Below are positions 35,402 to 44,050 of a DNA stretch of 64,000 nt, one piece after another. Where the stretch lies: the NCBI RefSeq assembly GCF_000550805.1, contig NZ_CP004353.1, positions 1,302,001 to 1,366,000 on the forward strand. Reading direction: 5' to 3'. Made by a program: the position numbers and the translations under genes. The stretch is from Corynebacterium vitaeruminis DSM 20294. GTDB taxonomy: Bacteria; Actinomycetota; Actinomycetes; Mycobacteriales; Mycobacteriaceae. The first letter of the stretch is position 1. Each line of letters starts with the position of its first letter. The notes under the pieces are model-generated. The model did not search any database. It was not told the DNA's origin and saw only the letters and a list, made by a program, of their open reading frames with translations.

Positions 35402-36199
35402 ATGCGTTTTGGACGAATTGCTACCCCAGAGGGAATGTGCTTCTGCGTTGTTGAGGGCGCAGAAGGCGCCGAGGTCTGCCGCGAGATCGCCGGCACGCCC
35501 TTCACCGAGCCCGAGCTGACCGGCCGCGAGTGGAAGCTGGCCGACGTGCGCCTGCTCGCTCCGATGCTCCCGAGCAAGATCGTGGCCATCGGCCGCAACT
35601 ACGCGGACCACGTCAAGGAGGTCTTCCAGAAGTCCGCCGAGCACCTGCCGCCGACCCTGTTCCTCAAGCCCCCGACGGCCGTCGTCGGCCCGGGTGCCGC
35701 CATCAAGATCCCCGAGTTCGCCACCAAGGTCGAGTTCGAGGGCGAGCTGGCCCTCGTCATCGGCCAGGCCTGCAAGAACGTGAAGGCGGAGAACTGGAAG
35801 GACGTCGTCCTCGGCTTCACCATCATCAACGACGTCTCCTCCCGCGACCTGCAGTTCGCCGACGGCCAGTGGGCGCGCGCCAAGGGCATCGACACCTTCG
35901 CGCCGCTGGGCCCGTGGATCGAGACCGACCTCGACTCCATCGACACTACCAACCTGCCGATCAAGGCCCACCTCACCCACGAGGGCGTCACGGAGACCAA
36001 GCAGGACTCCAACTCCAACCAGATGATCATGAACATCGGCGAGATCATCGAGTTCATCACCGCCTCCTTCACCCTGCTCCCGGGCGACGTCATCTGCACC
36101 GGCTCCCCGGCCGGCACCGCGGCCATGTTCCCTGGCGACTTCATCGAGATCGAGATCCCGGGCGTGGGCAAGCTGGGCAACCCGGTCGAGCGCGCCTAA
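35402..36199 (+). CDS. odx: FAH-family oxaloacetate decarboxylase (Odx)
   Basis: A 265-residue fumarylacetoacetate-hydrolase-fold protein. The metal-site Glu/Glu/Asp region is visible as KVEFEGELALVIG, and the motif GRNYADH lies at about residues 61-67. It is very similar to C. glutamicum Cg1458, shown to decarboxylate oxaloacetate to pyruvate, and lies in the same neighbourhood upstream of gltX. The ATG at 35402 gives the same N terminus (MRFGRIATP); an in-frame ATG at 35393 would add three residues. Close -10-like hexamers (CATAGTAGTAT) suggest a leaderless start. Confidence 0.9.
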   Translation: MRFGRIATPEGMCFCVVEGAEGAEVCREIAGTPFTEPELTGREWKLADVRLLAPMLPSKIVAIGRNYADHVKEVFQKSAEHLPPTLFLKPPTAVVGPGAAIKIPEFATKVEFEGELALVIGQACKNVKAENWKDVVLGFTIINDVSSRDLQFADGQWARAKGIDTFAPLGPWIETDLDSIDTTNLPIKAHLTHEGVTETKQDSNSNQMIMNIGEIIEFITASFTLLPGDVICTGSPAGTAAMFPGDFIEIEIPGVGKLGNPVERA

Positions 36200-36245
36200 G
36201 AAATCCACCCCTAGCGCCGGTTGCATCCAGCACCGGCGGCTTACT

Positions 36246-36284
36246 CCCCGCACGCAGCCTCAGTGCTTGTTGTGCGGGGCTTTA
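36246..36284 (+). terminator. odx terminator
   Basis: CCCCGCAC (36246-36253) pairs with GTGCGGGG (36272-36279), followed by CTTTA. A weaker GCCGGT/ACCGGC hairpin precedes it (36217-36237). Confidence 0.75.
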
Positions 36285-36366
36285 CTATTCCTAGCCGACG
36301 CACCCTGCTGGCAAGCCCTCCCGGCGGGACTCCATTGGCGCCGCCGTGGCGGTAGATTGGGTACTT

Positions 36367-37005
36367 ATGCACGAACACGATCACCATCACGCGCACGAAC
36401 ACTCAACCCCCATGCACCCCGAGTCCGACATGTACGTCGAGGGCGAGACCCGCTGGTCGGGCGAGCCGAACGGCGCGCTCATCGACCTCGTCGGCCAGCT
36501 GGGGCTTGCCAACAATCCCGGCACCGCGGTCGACTTCGGCTGCGGGGAGGGCGCTGACGCGGTCTGGCTCGCGCAGCAGGGCATCGCCGTCACCGGCGTG
36601 GATCCCTCGCCGATCGCCCTGGCCCAGGCGAAAAGCGCCGCGGACGCCGCGGGCGTCGAGGTGAGCCTGGTCGAGGGCTACGCGCCGGAGGCGCTCACAG
36701 GTACCTGGGACCTCGTCGTGGGGATGTACGCGCCGGTGCACTCCGACCCCGTGAAGCTGGGCGCGCTGCTCGGCGCCGTGGCCCCGGGCGGGCACCTGCT
36801 TTTCGTCCACCACGAGATGCCGGAAGACTTCTTCGAGGGCGTCGACTGGCGCGGCGACTTCCTCTTCCCGAGGGAGCTGGCCAAGCGCCTTCCCGAGTCG
36901 GAGTGGGAGATCCTCGTCGACGAGGTGCGCGCCCGGCGCGTCATCCCCGGTGCCTCCGCCCACCACGTCTCCGACGAGCTGCTCGTGGCGCGGAAGAAGA
37001 GCTAG
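36367..37005 (+). CDS. Class I SAM-dependent methyltransferase with His-rich N terminus
   Basis: A 212-residue cytoplasmic protein with a Rossmann-type methyltransferase fold; motif I is VDFGCGEGADAV (about residues 55-66). Residues 2-17 contain eight His among Glu/Asp (HEHDHHHAHEH), a possible metal-binding tail. The substrate is unknown; a metal or metalloid (tellurite/arsenite-like) methyltransferase is conceivable. The -10-like TAGATT precedes the ATG at 36367 closely. It is convergent with the isochorismate synthase gene, nine bases apart. Confidence 0.82.
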   Translation: MHEHDHHHAHEHSTPMHPESDMYVEGETRWSGEPNGALIDLVGQLGLANNPGTAVDFGCGEGADAVWLAQQGIAVTGVDPSPIALAQAKSAADAAGVEVSLVEGYAPEALTGTWDLVVGMYAPVHSDPVKLGALLGAVAPGGHLLFVHHEMPEDFFEGVDWRGDFLFPRELAKRLPESEWEILVDEVRARRVIPGASAHHVSDELLVARKKS

Positions 37006-37014
37006 AGAAACGAG

Positions 37015-38136
37015 TTAGGAGATACCCAGCGCGCGCATGATGGTGCGCAGCTTGGCGGTGGTCTCCGCGACCTCCTCCTCGGCGACGGAGTCGGCGATGA
37101 GCCCGCCGCCGGCCCACGCGCGGGCCGTGCGGCCGTCGCCCGCGACCTCAGCGCAGCGGATGGCCACCATGTACTCGCCGTCGCCGGTTGCATCGCACCA
37201 GCCCACAGCACCCGCGTAGAAGCGCCGGTCACTCTCGGCGAAGGAGATGAGCTCCTCCGCGGCATGGGTCGGGGTCCCGCAGATCGCGGGGGTGGGGTGG
37301 ACGATGGTGGCCAGCTCCAGCGCACTCAGGCCCGGATCCTTGAGCGTGCCCACGATCGGCGTGGCCAGGTGCCACATCTCGTTGGTGGAGATGAGCTCCG
37401 GCTGGGCGGAGATCTCCAGCCGCTTGCACAGGGGAGCGAGCAGCCTGCGGAGGTGGTCGACGACGTAGGCGTGCTCCTCGTGGTCCTTCGCGCTCGCGCG
37501 CAGTGACTCGCCGTTGATCCGGTCCTGCACCTTGTCCGCGCTGCGCGGCGCGGAGCCCGCCAGCGGGAACGCGGACACGGTCGAGCCCTGCTTCTTGATG
37601 AGCACCTCGGGGGAGGAGCCCACCAGCATCGCGCCCACGAAGTCCTCGCCCGCGGGGGTGAGGTCGGCGATGAAGCCGTCGCGGGCGTAGGAGAGGTCGA
37701 TGAGCCGGGCCGCGATGAGCCGCGGGTCGACCGGCTCGTCGAACTCGACGTCGACCGCGCGCGCCAGAACCACCTTGTCCAGGGGCTGGTTCCTGATGGT
37801 CTCGATCGCCGCCTGCACCCGGTGCCGGTGCTGCTCGAGGCTGGGATCCAGCGCCTTCAGCCGCGCGGTCAGCCGCGAGCCCTCGCCCTGGCGGTAGTAG
37901 GCGTGGGGCTCGAGCGGGCCCTCCTCGCGGATCACCGAGCGCGGCACCGTGAGTGCGGCCTTGTGGTCGCGCCGGAAGGGGAGCGCGCCCACGACCAGCT
38001 CCGCCTTCTTGCTCTTCAGCGCCCGGATGGCGTCCTCGGGGTTGTCGAAGACCTCGACCGCACCCTGGGTGCGGATGGAACCGTGCGCGCGGGACAAGAG
38101 GAAGTCCGGCGCGGTGACTGGGCGTTGGGCAGACAT
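37015..38136 (-). CDS. Isochorismate synthase
   Basis: A 373-residue chorismate-binding enzyme (EntC/MenF/DhbC type) that converts chorismate to isochorismate for menaquinone or siderophore synthesis. Typical segments are FVGSSPEVLIKK-like (MLVGSSPEVLIKKQG), HPTPAICGTPTHAA with the catalytic Glu in AEELI, and FYAGAVGWCDATGDGEYMVAIR. No other men or ent gene is in the window, so the pathway is open; menaquinone is likely in this genus. A minus-strand -10 TAAGAT (38148-38153) lies close to the ATG. Confidence 0.9.
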   Translation of the reverse strand: MSAQRPVTAPDFLLSRAHGSIRTQGAVEVFDNPEDAIRALKSKKAELVVGALPFRRDHKAALTVPRSVIREEGPLEPHAYYRQGEGSRLTARLKALDPSLEQHRHRVQAAIETIRNQPLDKVVLARAVDVEFDEPVDPRLIAARLIDLSYARDGFIADLTPAGEDFVGAMLVGSSPEVLIKKQGSTVSAFPLAGSAPRSADKVQDRINGESLRASAKDHEEHAYVVDHLRRLLAPLCKRLEISAQPELISTNEMWHLATPIVGTLKDPGLSALELATIVHPTPAICGTPTHAAEELISFAESDRRFYAGAVGWCDATGDGEYMVAIRCAEVAGDGRTARAWAGGGLIADSVAEEEVAETTAKLRTIMRALGIS

Positions 38137-38265
38137 AAGGGACTATCTTAGCGCGGCGGTGAGCCCCGCCAGCGCCGCGGCCACCCGCCCGCCGCCGCGG
38201 GTCCCGGAAACAGGCCGAGGGAGCCATGTCTGCCGCGCCGGGACCGGTGGTTTACGATGGAGACC

Positions 38266-39747
38266 ATGTCTGATGTACGCGTTCGTTTCTGCCCGTCGCC
38301 CACCGGCACCCCGCATGTCGGCATGGTGCGCACCGCACTGTTCAACTGGGCCCAGGCCCGCCACACCGGCGGCAAGCTCATCTTCCGCATCGAGGACACC
38401 GATGCCGCCCGCGACTCCGAGGAGTCCTACCAGGCGATCATCGACTCCCTGCAGTGGCTCGGCATGGATTGGGACGAGGGCGTGGTCAAGGGCGGTCCGC
38501 ATGAGCCGTACCGCCAGAGCCAGCGCATGGACATCTACGCCGACGTCCTGGAGAAGCTGAAGGCCGCAGGCTACGTCTACCCGGCCTACTCCACCGCCGA
38601 GGAGGTCGAGGAGCGCCACAAGGCCAAGGGCGAGGACCCGAAGCTCGGCTACGACAACTACGACCGCACCCTCACCGAGGAGCAGATCGCGGCCTTCGAG
38701 GCCGAGGGCCGCAAGCCGGTCTGGCGCCTGCGCATGCCGGACAAGGACTGGAAGTGGAACGACCTAGTCCGCGGCGAGATCGAGTTCAAGGCCGCGACCC
38801 AGCCCGACTACGTGGTCGCCCGCTCCAACGGCGCGCCCCTGTACACGCTGGTCAACCCGGTCGACGACGCGCTCATGGGCATCACCCACGTCCTGCGCGG
38901 CGAGGACCTGCTTCCCTCCACCCCGCGCCAGCTGGCCCTCTACGAGGCGCTGGTCGCCATCGGCGTCGCGAAGCAGACGCCGGAGTTCGGCCACCTTCCC
39001 TTCGTCATGGGCGAGGGCAACAAGAAGCTGTCCAAGCGCGACCCGCAGTCGAACCTGTTCAACCACCGCGACAACGGCATCATCCCCGAGGGCATGCTCA
39101 ACTACCTGGCGCTCCTGGGCTGGTCGCTGTCGGCGGACAAGGACATCTTTACCGTCGAGGAGCTGATCGAGAACTTCGACGTCAAGGACGTGCTCGCCAA
39201 CCCGGCCCGCTTCGACCAGAAGAAGCTGGAGGCGATCAACGCCGACCACATCCGCCTGCTGCCTGCCGGCGAGTTTGAAGAGCGCCTGCGCGCCTATCTG
39301 ACCGAGTACACCGACTTCCCGGAGGATTACCCTGCGGACAAGTTCCAGGTGGCGTCGGACCTTGTTCAGACTCGAATCAAGACGCTGAAAGACGCCTACG
39401 GTCTGCTCAAGTTCCTGGCAGTCGCTGATGAGGACCTTGTTATCGACGAGAAGTCTGCGAAGAAGAACCTCAAGGAAGCTGCCATCGCCCCGCTGGAGGC
39501 GGGTATTGCGGCGCTTGAAGGGGTAAGCGAATGGACCGCGCCGGATATTGAGGCCGCGCTTTCGAAGGCCCTCGTCGAGGACTTGGGCCTCAAGCCGCGC
39601 GTCGCCTACGGTGCGCTCCGCGTGGGCATCTCCGGCCAGCAGGTCTCCCCGCCGCTGTTCGAGTCGATGGAGCTGCTCGGCAGGAAGTCGACCCTCGCTC
39701 GCCTGCGTGCGGCGCGTGCGGTCACCCCGTTCGTGCCCGCCCAGTAG
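38266..39747 (+). CDS. gltX: Glutamyl-tRNA synthetase
   Basis: A 493-residue class I synthetase that charges tRNA-Glu and, as a non-discriminating enzyme in bacteria with GatCAB, probably tRNA-Gln too. The HIGH-type motif is PTGTPHVGM, and the KMSKS-type motif is KLSKR. The C-terminal anticodon-binding helical domain is complete. The ATG at 38266 is eight bases after the -10 TACGAT (leaderless); an ATG at 38257 lies in the spacer. tRNA-Gln and tRNA-Glu genes follow 1.4 kb downstream. Confidence 0.97.
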   Translation: MSDVRVRFCPSPTGTPHVGMVRTALFNWAQARHTGGKLIFRIEDTDAARDSEESYQAIIDSLQWLGMDWDEGVVKGGPHEPYRQSQRMDIYADVLEKLKAAGYVYPAYSTAEEVEERHKAKGEDPKLGYDNYDRTLTEEQIAAFEAEGRKPVWRLRMPDKDWKWNDLVRGEIEFKAATQPDYVVARSNGAPLYTLVNPVDDALMGITHVLRGEDLLPSTPRQLALYEALVAIGVAKQTPEFGHLPFVMGEGNKKLSKRDPQSNLFNHRDNGIIPEGMLNYLALLGWSLSADKDIFTVEELIENFDVKDVLANPARFDQKKLEAINADHIRLLPAGEFEERLRAYLTEYTDFPEDYPADKFQVASDLVQTRIKTLKDAYGLLKFLAVADEDLVIDEKSAKKNLKEAAIAPLEAGIAALEGVSEWTAPDIEAALSKALVEDLGLKPRVAYGALRVGISGQQVSPPLFESMELLGRKSTLARLRAARAVTPFVPAQ

Positions 39748-39748
39748 C

Positions 39749-39768
39749 GCTTTTCGCTTATCGACGCC
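39749..39768 (-). repeat. R18 intergenic element (one base after gltX stop)
   Basis: GCTTTTCGCTTATCGACGCC follows the gltX TAG almost directly. Confidence 0.75.
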
Positions 39769-39775
39769 CAACCAG

Positions 39776-39812
39776 CGCACGTCTTAACTCCCGAAAGGGG
39801 ATAAGGCGTGCG
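39776..39812 (+). terminator. Long imperfect hairpin after gltX
   Basis: CGCACG-CTTA (39776-39786) pairs with TAAG-CGTGCG (39802-39812) with single-base interruptions, and an inner CCC/GGG caps it. It is followed by TTGTGG, with no real T-tract. Confidence 0.6.
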
Positions 39813-39880
39813 TTGTGGCTTGTCAGGGATGGGTTTTTCGTCGGCAAGCAAAAAGAACGACCCCGTGCGACGCTACTTAA

Positions 39881-39895
39881 TGAAAATAGTTATCA
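39881..39895. promoter_or_regulatory. Zur-box-like site
   Basis: TGAAAATAGTTATCA fits the actinobacterial Zur consensus (TGAAAATNATTTTCA/TGATAATNATTATCA types), with TGA/TCA ends and AT-rich arms around one central base. It ends eight bases before the CobW-family start codon and would block transcription when zinc is sufficient. Confidence 0.65.
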
Positions 39896-39903
39896 TATGG
39901 GGC

Positions 39904-40989
<1,086 letters not shown>

Positions 40990-41026
40990 GGGCGAGCGAA
41001 TCGCAACCTTGTAAGTAGAAATCCAC

Positions 41027-41056
41027 AATGCGTCGCCTCCTGGCGGCGCATTTTTT
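41027..41056 (+). terminator. Terminator after the CobW gene
   Basis: AATGCG-CGCC pairs with GGCG-CGCATT across TCCT, with one base bulged on each side, followed by TTTTTT. Confidence 0.9.
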
Positions 41057-41073
41057 CCTCTCTACCTGCAGAT

Positions 41074-41103
41074 TTGTAATGAACCGGCCATCATGGTTAT
41101 AGT
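41074..41103 (+). promoter_or_regulatory. Promoter of the tRNA-Gln/tRNA-Glu unit
   Basis: TTGTAA (41074-41079) and TATAGT (41098-41103) are 18 bases apart, about 50 bases before tRNA-Gln. Confidence 0.6.
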
Positions 41104-41151
41104 TATCCCCGTTGCACAGCGAGCTTTCACAAGAAGTGAGCAGTAAAACAT

Positions 41152-41223
41152 TGGCCTATGGTGTAATTGGCAACACTACGGTTTCTGGTACCGTCATTCT
41201 AGGTTCGAGTCCTGGTAGGCCAG
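41152..41223 (+). tRNA. tRNA-Gln (CTG)
   Basis: A 72-nt cloverleaf: acceptor TGGCCTA pairs with TAGGCCA, with discriminator G. The anticodon loop reads TTCTGGT with anticodon CTG, and the T loop is GGTTCGAGTCC. CCA is not encoded beyond the discriminator. It is probably co-transcribed with the tRNA-Glu that follows. Confidence 0.95.
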
Positions 41224-41253
41224 CAGCGGATGCTTTAAATCCGCAGTCCTAAT

Positions 41254-41326
41254 GCCCCGTTCGTCTAGCGGCCTAGGACGTCGGCCTCTCACGCCGGTAA
41301 CACGGGTTCAAATCCCGTACGGGGTA
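41254..41326 (+). tRNA. tRNA-Glu (CTC), copy 1
   Basis: A 73-nt cloverleaf: acceptor GCCCCGT pairs with ACGGGGT, discriminator A, anticodon CTC in the loop CTCTCAC, and T loop GGTTCAAATCC. It is identical over its full length to the copy at 42121. Confidence 0.95.
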
Positions 41327-41334
41327 CAAAGAAA

Positions 41335-41373
41335 AGAGCTTCTCATCGCTTTTGTGGTGGGAAGCTCTTTTTT
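41335..41373 (+). terminator. Terminator after tRNA-Glu copy 1
   Basis: AGAGCTTC (41335-41342) pairs with GAAGCTCT (41361-41368), followed by TTTTT. Confidence 0.9.
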
Positions 41374-41516
41374 GCTACCCCCATCTGTTCGAACGGCACC
41401 GCCTGTGACCTAGCATGTTCGAGTTTCCGCGGGGGAGGTGTGATCTTAACTTCCTATGAATGTTGGTCAAACCCTAGCGAAAGTTAGGGGCGCCTCCTAT
41501 GCTCAGGGTCAACGAC

Positions 41517-41542
41517 AAAAAAGGTTCCATCCGGAGGGAACC
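41517..41542 (-). terminator. Terminator-like hairpin facing left
   Basis: GGTTCC (41523-41528) pairs with GGAACC (41537-41542), and on the minus strand six Ts follow (41522-41517). This is a good intrinsic terminator for a leftward transcript from within 41543-42100, where no convincing minus-strand gene is seen. Confidence 0.6.
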
Positions 41543-41597
41543 CCACCTGATCAGGGTCGTTACCGTCCAAGCTAGTCGAGTTGGAAAAGGAGGTTGT

Positions 41598-41759
41598 GTG
41601 GCAACGAGTGAACTAACAGAACATCACCACAACCGCACGGCCACGTCGAAGGCAGCCGGGATGACCATAATCCGAGCTTCCAAGCGCCAAGGATGCGCGA
41701 ACTCGGAGCTCACCTTCGAACTCCCTGTGGATGTACAGCCACTGTCGCAGTCGAAGTAA
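41598..41759 (+). CDS. Small hypothetical protein in the inter-tRNA segment
   Basis: A 53-residue frame with GTG at 41598 and an unusually strong Shine-Dalgarno AAAAGGAGG (41585-41593) five bases upstream. The peptide is polar with a His cluster (TEHHHNR) and has no domain I recognise. Codons CTA, ACA, ATA and CGA are unlike the neighbouring genes, suggesting a foreign origin. The frame stays open to an ATG at 41499. It could also be a chance frame; the ribosome-binding site is the main support. The rest of 41374-42120 shows no other likely gene. Confidence 0.4.
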   Translation: MATSELTEHHHNRTATSKAAGMTIIRASKRQGCANSELTFELPVDVQPLSQSK

Positions 41760-42015
41760 CACTTGGGAACCGACACCCAACCTATGAACAGGAAAGCGGA
41801 CGCAGGGGCGAGATGCCACCTGACGATACTTCCGATACGACGTCGAGAGTTTCAAGAAAACATCGACTGGCGACGTGGTGGTGAGACATCGCATCAAAGC
41901 AAGAGGCCCCTTCGGCGCGAAGCTGAGGGGGTCACTTCACGTCCACAGGTCCCTCCCTTTCCGCTTGCCGACGCTATGCGCACAAACAGACGGAAATGGA
42001 ACCTGACCTGCTGAT

Positions 42016-42045
42016 TTGTTAAACCTTCGACGCGTCGTTTAGTAT
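42016..42045 (+). promoter_or_regulatory. Promoter of tRNA-Glu copy 2
   Basis: TTGTTA (42016-42021) and TAGTAT (42040-42045) are 18 bases apart; the tRNA starts about 70 bases after the predicted start site. Confidence 0.65.
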
Positions 42046-42120
42046 TCTTCAAGACCGCTTCGGAGGGCACGGCCCACCGAAACGAACCAGAAGCAAAAGG
42101 CAACTCGCCTTTTCTTTCAA

Positions 42121-42193
42121 GCCCCGTTCGTCTAGCGGCCTAGGACGTCGGCCTCTCACGCCGGTAACACGGGTTCAAATCCCGTACGGGGTA
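42121..42193 (+). tRNA. tRNA-Glu (CTC), copy 2
   Basis: Identical in all 73 bases to 41254-41326. Flanking sequences differ, so the duplication is limited to the tRNA itself. It has its own promoter and terminator. Confidence 0.95.
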
Positions 42194-42200
42194 CAAAAGA

Positions 42201-42239
42201 AAAAAGGGAAGCTAGTGAAAATCACTAGCTTCCCTTTTT
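42201..42239. terminator. Strong bidirectional terminator after tRNA-Glu copy 2
   Basis: AAAAAGGGAAGCTAGTGA (42201-42218) is the exact reverse complement of TCACTAGCTTCCCTTTTT (42222-42239), an 18-bp stem with a 3-base loop. Nothing is seen in the following 42240-42367. Confidence 0.93.
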
Positions 42240-42367
42240 CATTCGCGTCGAAGACTTCGTCATCGCGATGAACCAATCCTCACTGGGCGTTGACAGTTAC
42301 CACCTCTTCGTTCACAGGAAGCAACATAACCTCGGGCATCGAACGGCAGTACATCTAGCCGCAAAAA

Positions 42368-42913
42368 TTAGTACATGAACACGCTCGCGTTGTCCCCGCC
42401 GGTGCAGGTGATCAGGTTGTCGGCGTCGTTGCTGCAGCTCATGGTGTAGGCCTTGCCGGTGACGGGGCTGGTGACCTCGATGGAAGGCTGCAGGCTGTCG
42501 CGGATGTTGTCGCCGGTGGCGTTGAGGCCCTGGGTCTGCGCGTTGACCACGGCCTTGGCGAAGTCGCAGCTGGTGTTAGGTCCCGCGGCGACGAGGTGGA
42601 GGGCATAACCGTCGCCGGAGATGCAGACGGTGGCGGCGGTGCCCTTCATGTCGATGCTGTCGCCGGGGTTGGGGTTTTTCAGCAGCTGCTCGTACATGTA
42701 CTGCTGGAAGTTGGTCACCGAGCCGGAAACCGCGCTGGTGGTGCTGGTGTGCACCGCGGACGTCGTGGTGGGTGCCTGCGCGGAGGTGGTCACCGGCGCG
42801 GGTGCCTTGGTGGTGACGGTGGTGGTCACCGGCGCGGGCGCGTTCGACGAGGAACCGCAGGCGGCGAGCGGGGCCGCGAGCAGGAGGGCGGAGGCGGCGG
42901 CGAGTTTCTTCAT
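42368..42913 (-). CDS. Small lipoprotein with Thr/Pro linker
   Basis: A 181-residue exported lipoprotein: signal peptide with lipobox LAAC (Cys at residue 19), then a Thr/Ala/Pro-rich linker (about residues 25-68, VTTTVTTKAPAPV) and a C-terminal globular domain with four Cys (CISGDG, TSCDFAKAV, MSCSND, ITCTGGD) that may form two disulfides. The -10 TAGGCT lies six bases before the ATG (leaderless). I do not recognise the domain; a cell-wall-associated role is likely. Confidence 0.75.
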   Translation of the reverse strand: MKKLAAASALLLAAPLAACGSSSNAPAPVTTTVTTKAPAPVTTSAQAPTTTSAVHTSTTSAVSGSVTNFQQYMYEQLLKNPNPGDSIDMKGTAATVCISGDGYALHLVAAGPNTSCDFAKAVVNAQTQGLNATGDNIRDSLQPSIEVTSPVTGKAYTMSCSNDADNLITCTGGDNASVFMY

Positions 42914-43037
42914 GCCCCGAGCCTAACGCAAAAGGGAGTCGCTACGCAGGGGCGCAAACGATTGAACCCGGCGCCCTGCGCCGAAAGGGGAGCGGGGGTT
43001 GGTCATTTGTCGGGGTGGGGGCCTACGATTTACAACC

Positions 43038-43997
43038 ATGAAACGTTTCCTCAGCGCGCTGGTCGCCCTTCCGCTGGCGGTGTCGCTGGTGGCGTGCGAC
43101 TCGCAGTCGGGCCCGTACGGCGCCGAGCCGTCGGCGCAGCGCAGCCACCTCAAGCGCGCCGCCAACGCGGTGAAGTACGTCGCGCTCGGGGACTCGTTTG
43201 CCTCCATGTCGGGCGCGGACTCGCTCGATGATTCGACCCCGCGGGCGGAGTTCTGCATGCGCAGCGCGGACAGCTACCCGCATATCGTTGCGGCGCAGAT
43301 CGGCGCGTCGCTGAACGACGCCACCTGCCAGGGGGCGACCACCGCGGACGTGCTCGAGTCCTACGACACCGACGAGGGCAGGGTTTTCAGTCAGATCGAG
43401 TCGCTCACCCCGGACACGACCCTGGTCACCCTCACCATCGGCGGCAACGACGTCAGCTTCGGCGCGCCGTCGGGCTGCGATCCGCGCGACCTCATCGCGG
43501 GCGACCCCGAGGTCAACGAGGCGTTCCCCGGCATTCTTCAGACGGACGCCGAGCGCGAGGCCGCCTGCATCGCCGACGCCCAGGCGGCCAACGACGAGGC
43601 AGTCGCGGAGCTGCCGGACAAGCTCGACGAGATCTACCAGGCGATCGAGCAGCGCTCGCCGAAGGCAATGGTCATTGCCACGGGGTACCTCCCGGTGATC
43701 CTCGAGGGGGACACCTGCGACTACGCCAACGCTCTCTCCCCGAGCGATCTGCAGTGGTTCCAGGACACGACCGACCAGCTCAACTCCACGGTCGAGCAGT
43801 CCGCGAGCGAGCACGGGGCGATCTACGTCATGCCGAACGACGCCGCGCAGCACACGGCGTGCACCTCCGCGGACGACCGCTGGACCAGCATCGATGGCTC
43901 GGACACGAATTCCTTCCCCATGCACCCCACCCCGGCGGGGCAGAAGACGATGGCGGACGCGGTGGTTCAGGCATACGAGTCGCACGTGGGTGCATAA
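43038..43997 (+). CDS. SGNH/GDSL-family lipase/esterase lipoprotein
   Basis: A 319-residue exported hydrolase. The lipobox LVAC places Cys at residue 20. The SGNH blocks are present: GDSF (nucleophile S53), a Gly in block II (CQGATT), Asn in GGNDVSF, and the C-terminal His in FPMHPTPAG. Paired Cys suggest disulfides. It resembles the secreted SGNH lipase group of actinobacteria. The start at 43038 is leaderless (-10 TACGAT). It ends at a long R18 hairpin. Confidence 0.88.
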   Translation: MKRFLSALVALPLAVSLVACDSQSGPYGAEPSAQRSHLKRAANAVKYVALGDSFASMSGADSLDDSTPRAEFCMRSADSYPHIVAAQIGASLNDATCQGATTADVLESYDTDEGRVFSQIESLTPDTTLVTLTIGGNDVSFGAPSGCDPRDLIAGDPEVNEAFPGILQTDAEREAACIADAQAANDEAVAELPDKLDEIYQAIEQRSPKAMVIATGYLPVILEGDTCDYANALSPSDLQWFQDTTDQLNSTVEQSASEHGAIYVMPNDAAQHTACTSADDRWTSIDGSDTNSFPMHPTPAGQKTMADAVVQAYESHVGA

Positions 43998-44048
43998 CGC
44001 TTATCGACGCCCAAGGTCAGTGACCATTGGGCGTCGATAAGCGAAAAA
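43998..44048. repeat. Inverted pair of R18 elements forming a 17-bp hairpin terminator
   Basis: CGCTTATCGACGCCCAA (43998-44014) is the exact reverse complement of TTGGGCGTCGATAAGCG (44027-44043), followed by AAAAA. The hairpin fills the whole gap between two convergent genes, starting at the base after the SGNH stop, and probably terminates transcription, with the best T-tract for the minus-strand gene upstream of it. Confidence 0.85.
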
Positions 44049-44050
44049 TG

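Noticed and set aside
41613..41897. 94-codon minus-strand frame in the inter-tRNA segment
   Set aside because: No ribosome-binding site or recognisable domain; Arg/Ser-rich composition typical of a chance frame, although a leftward terminator lies downstream.
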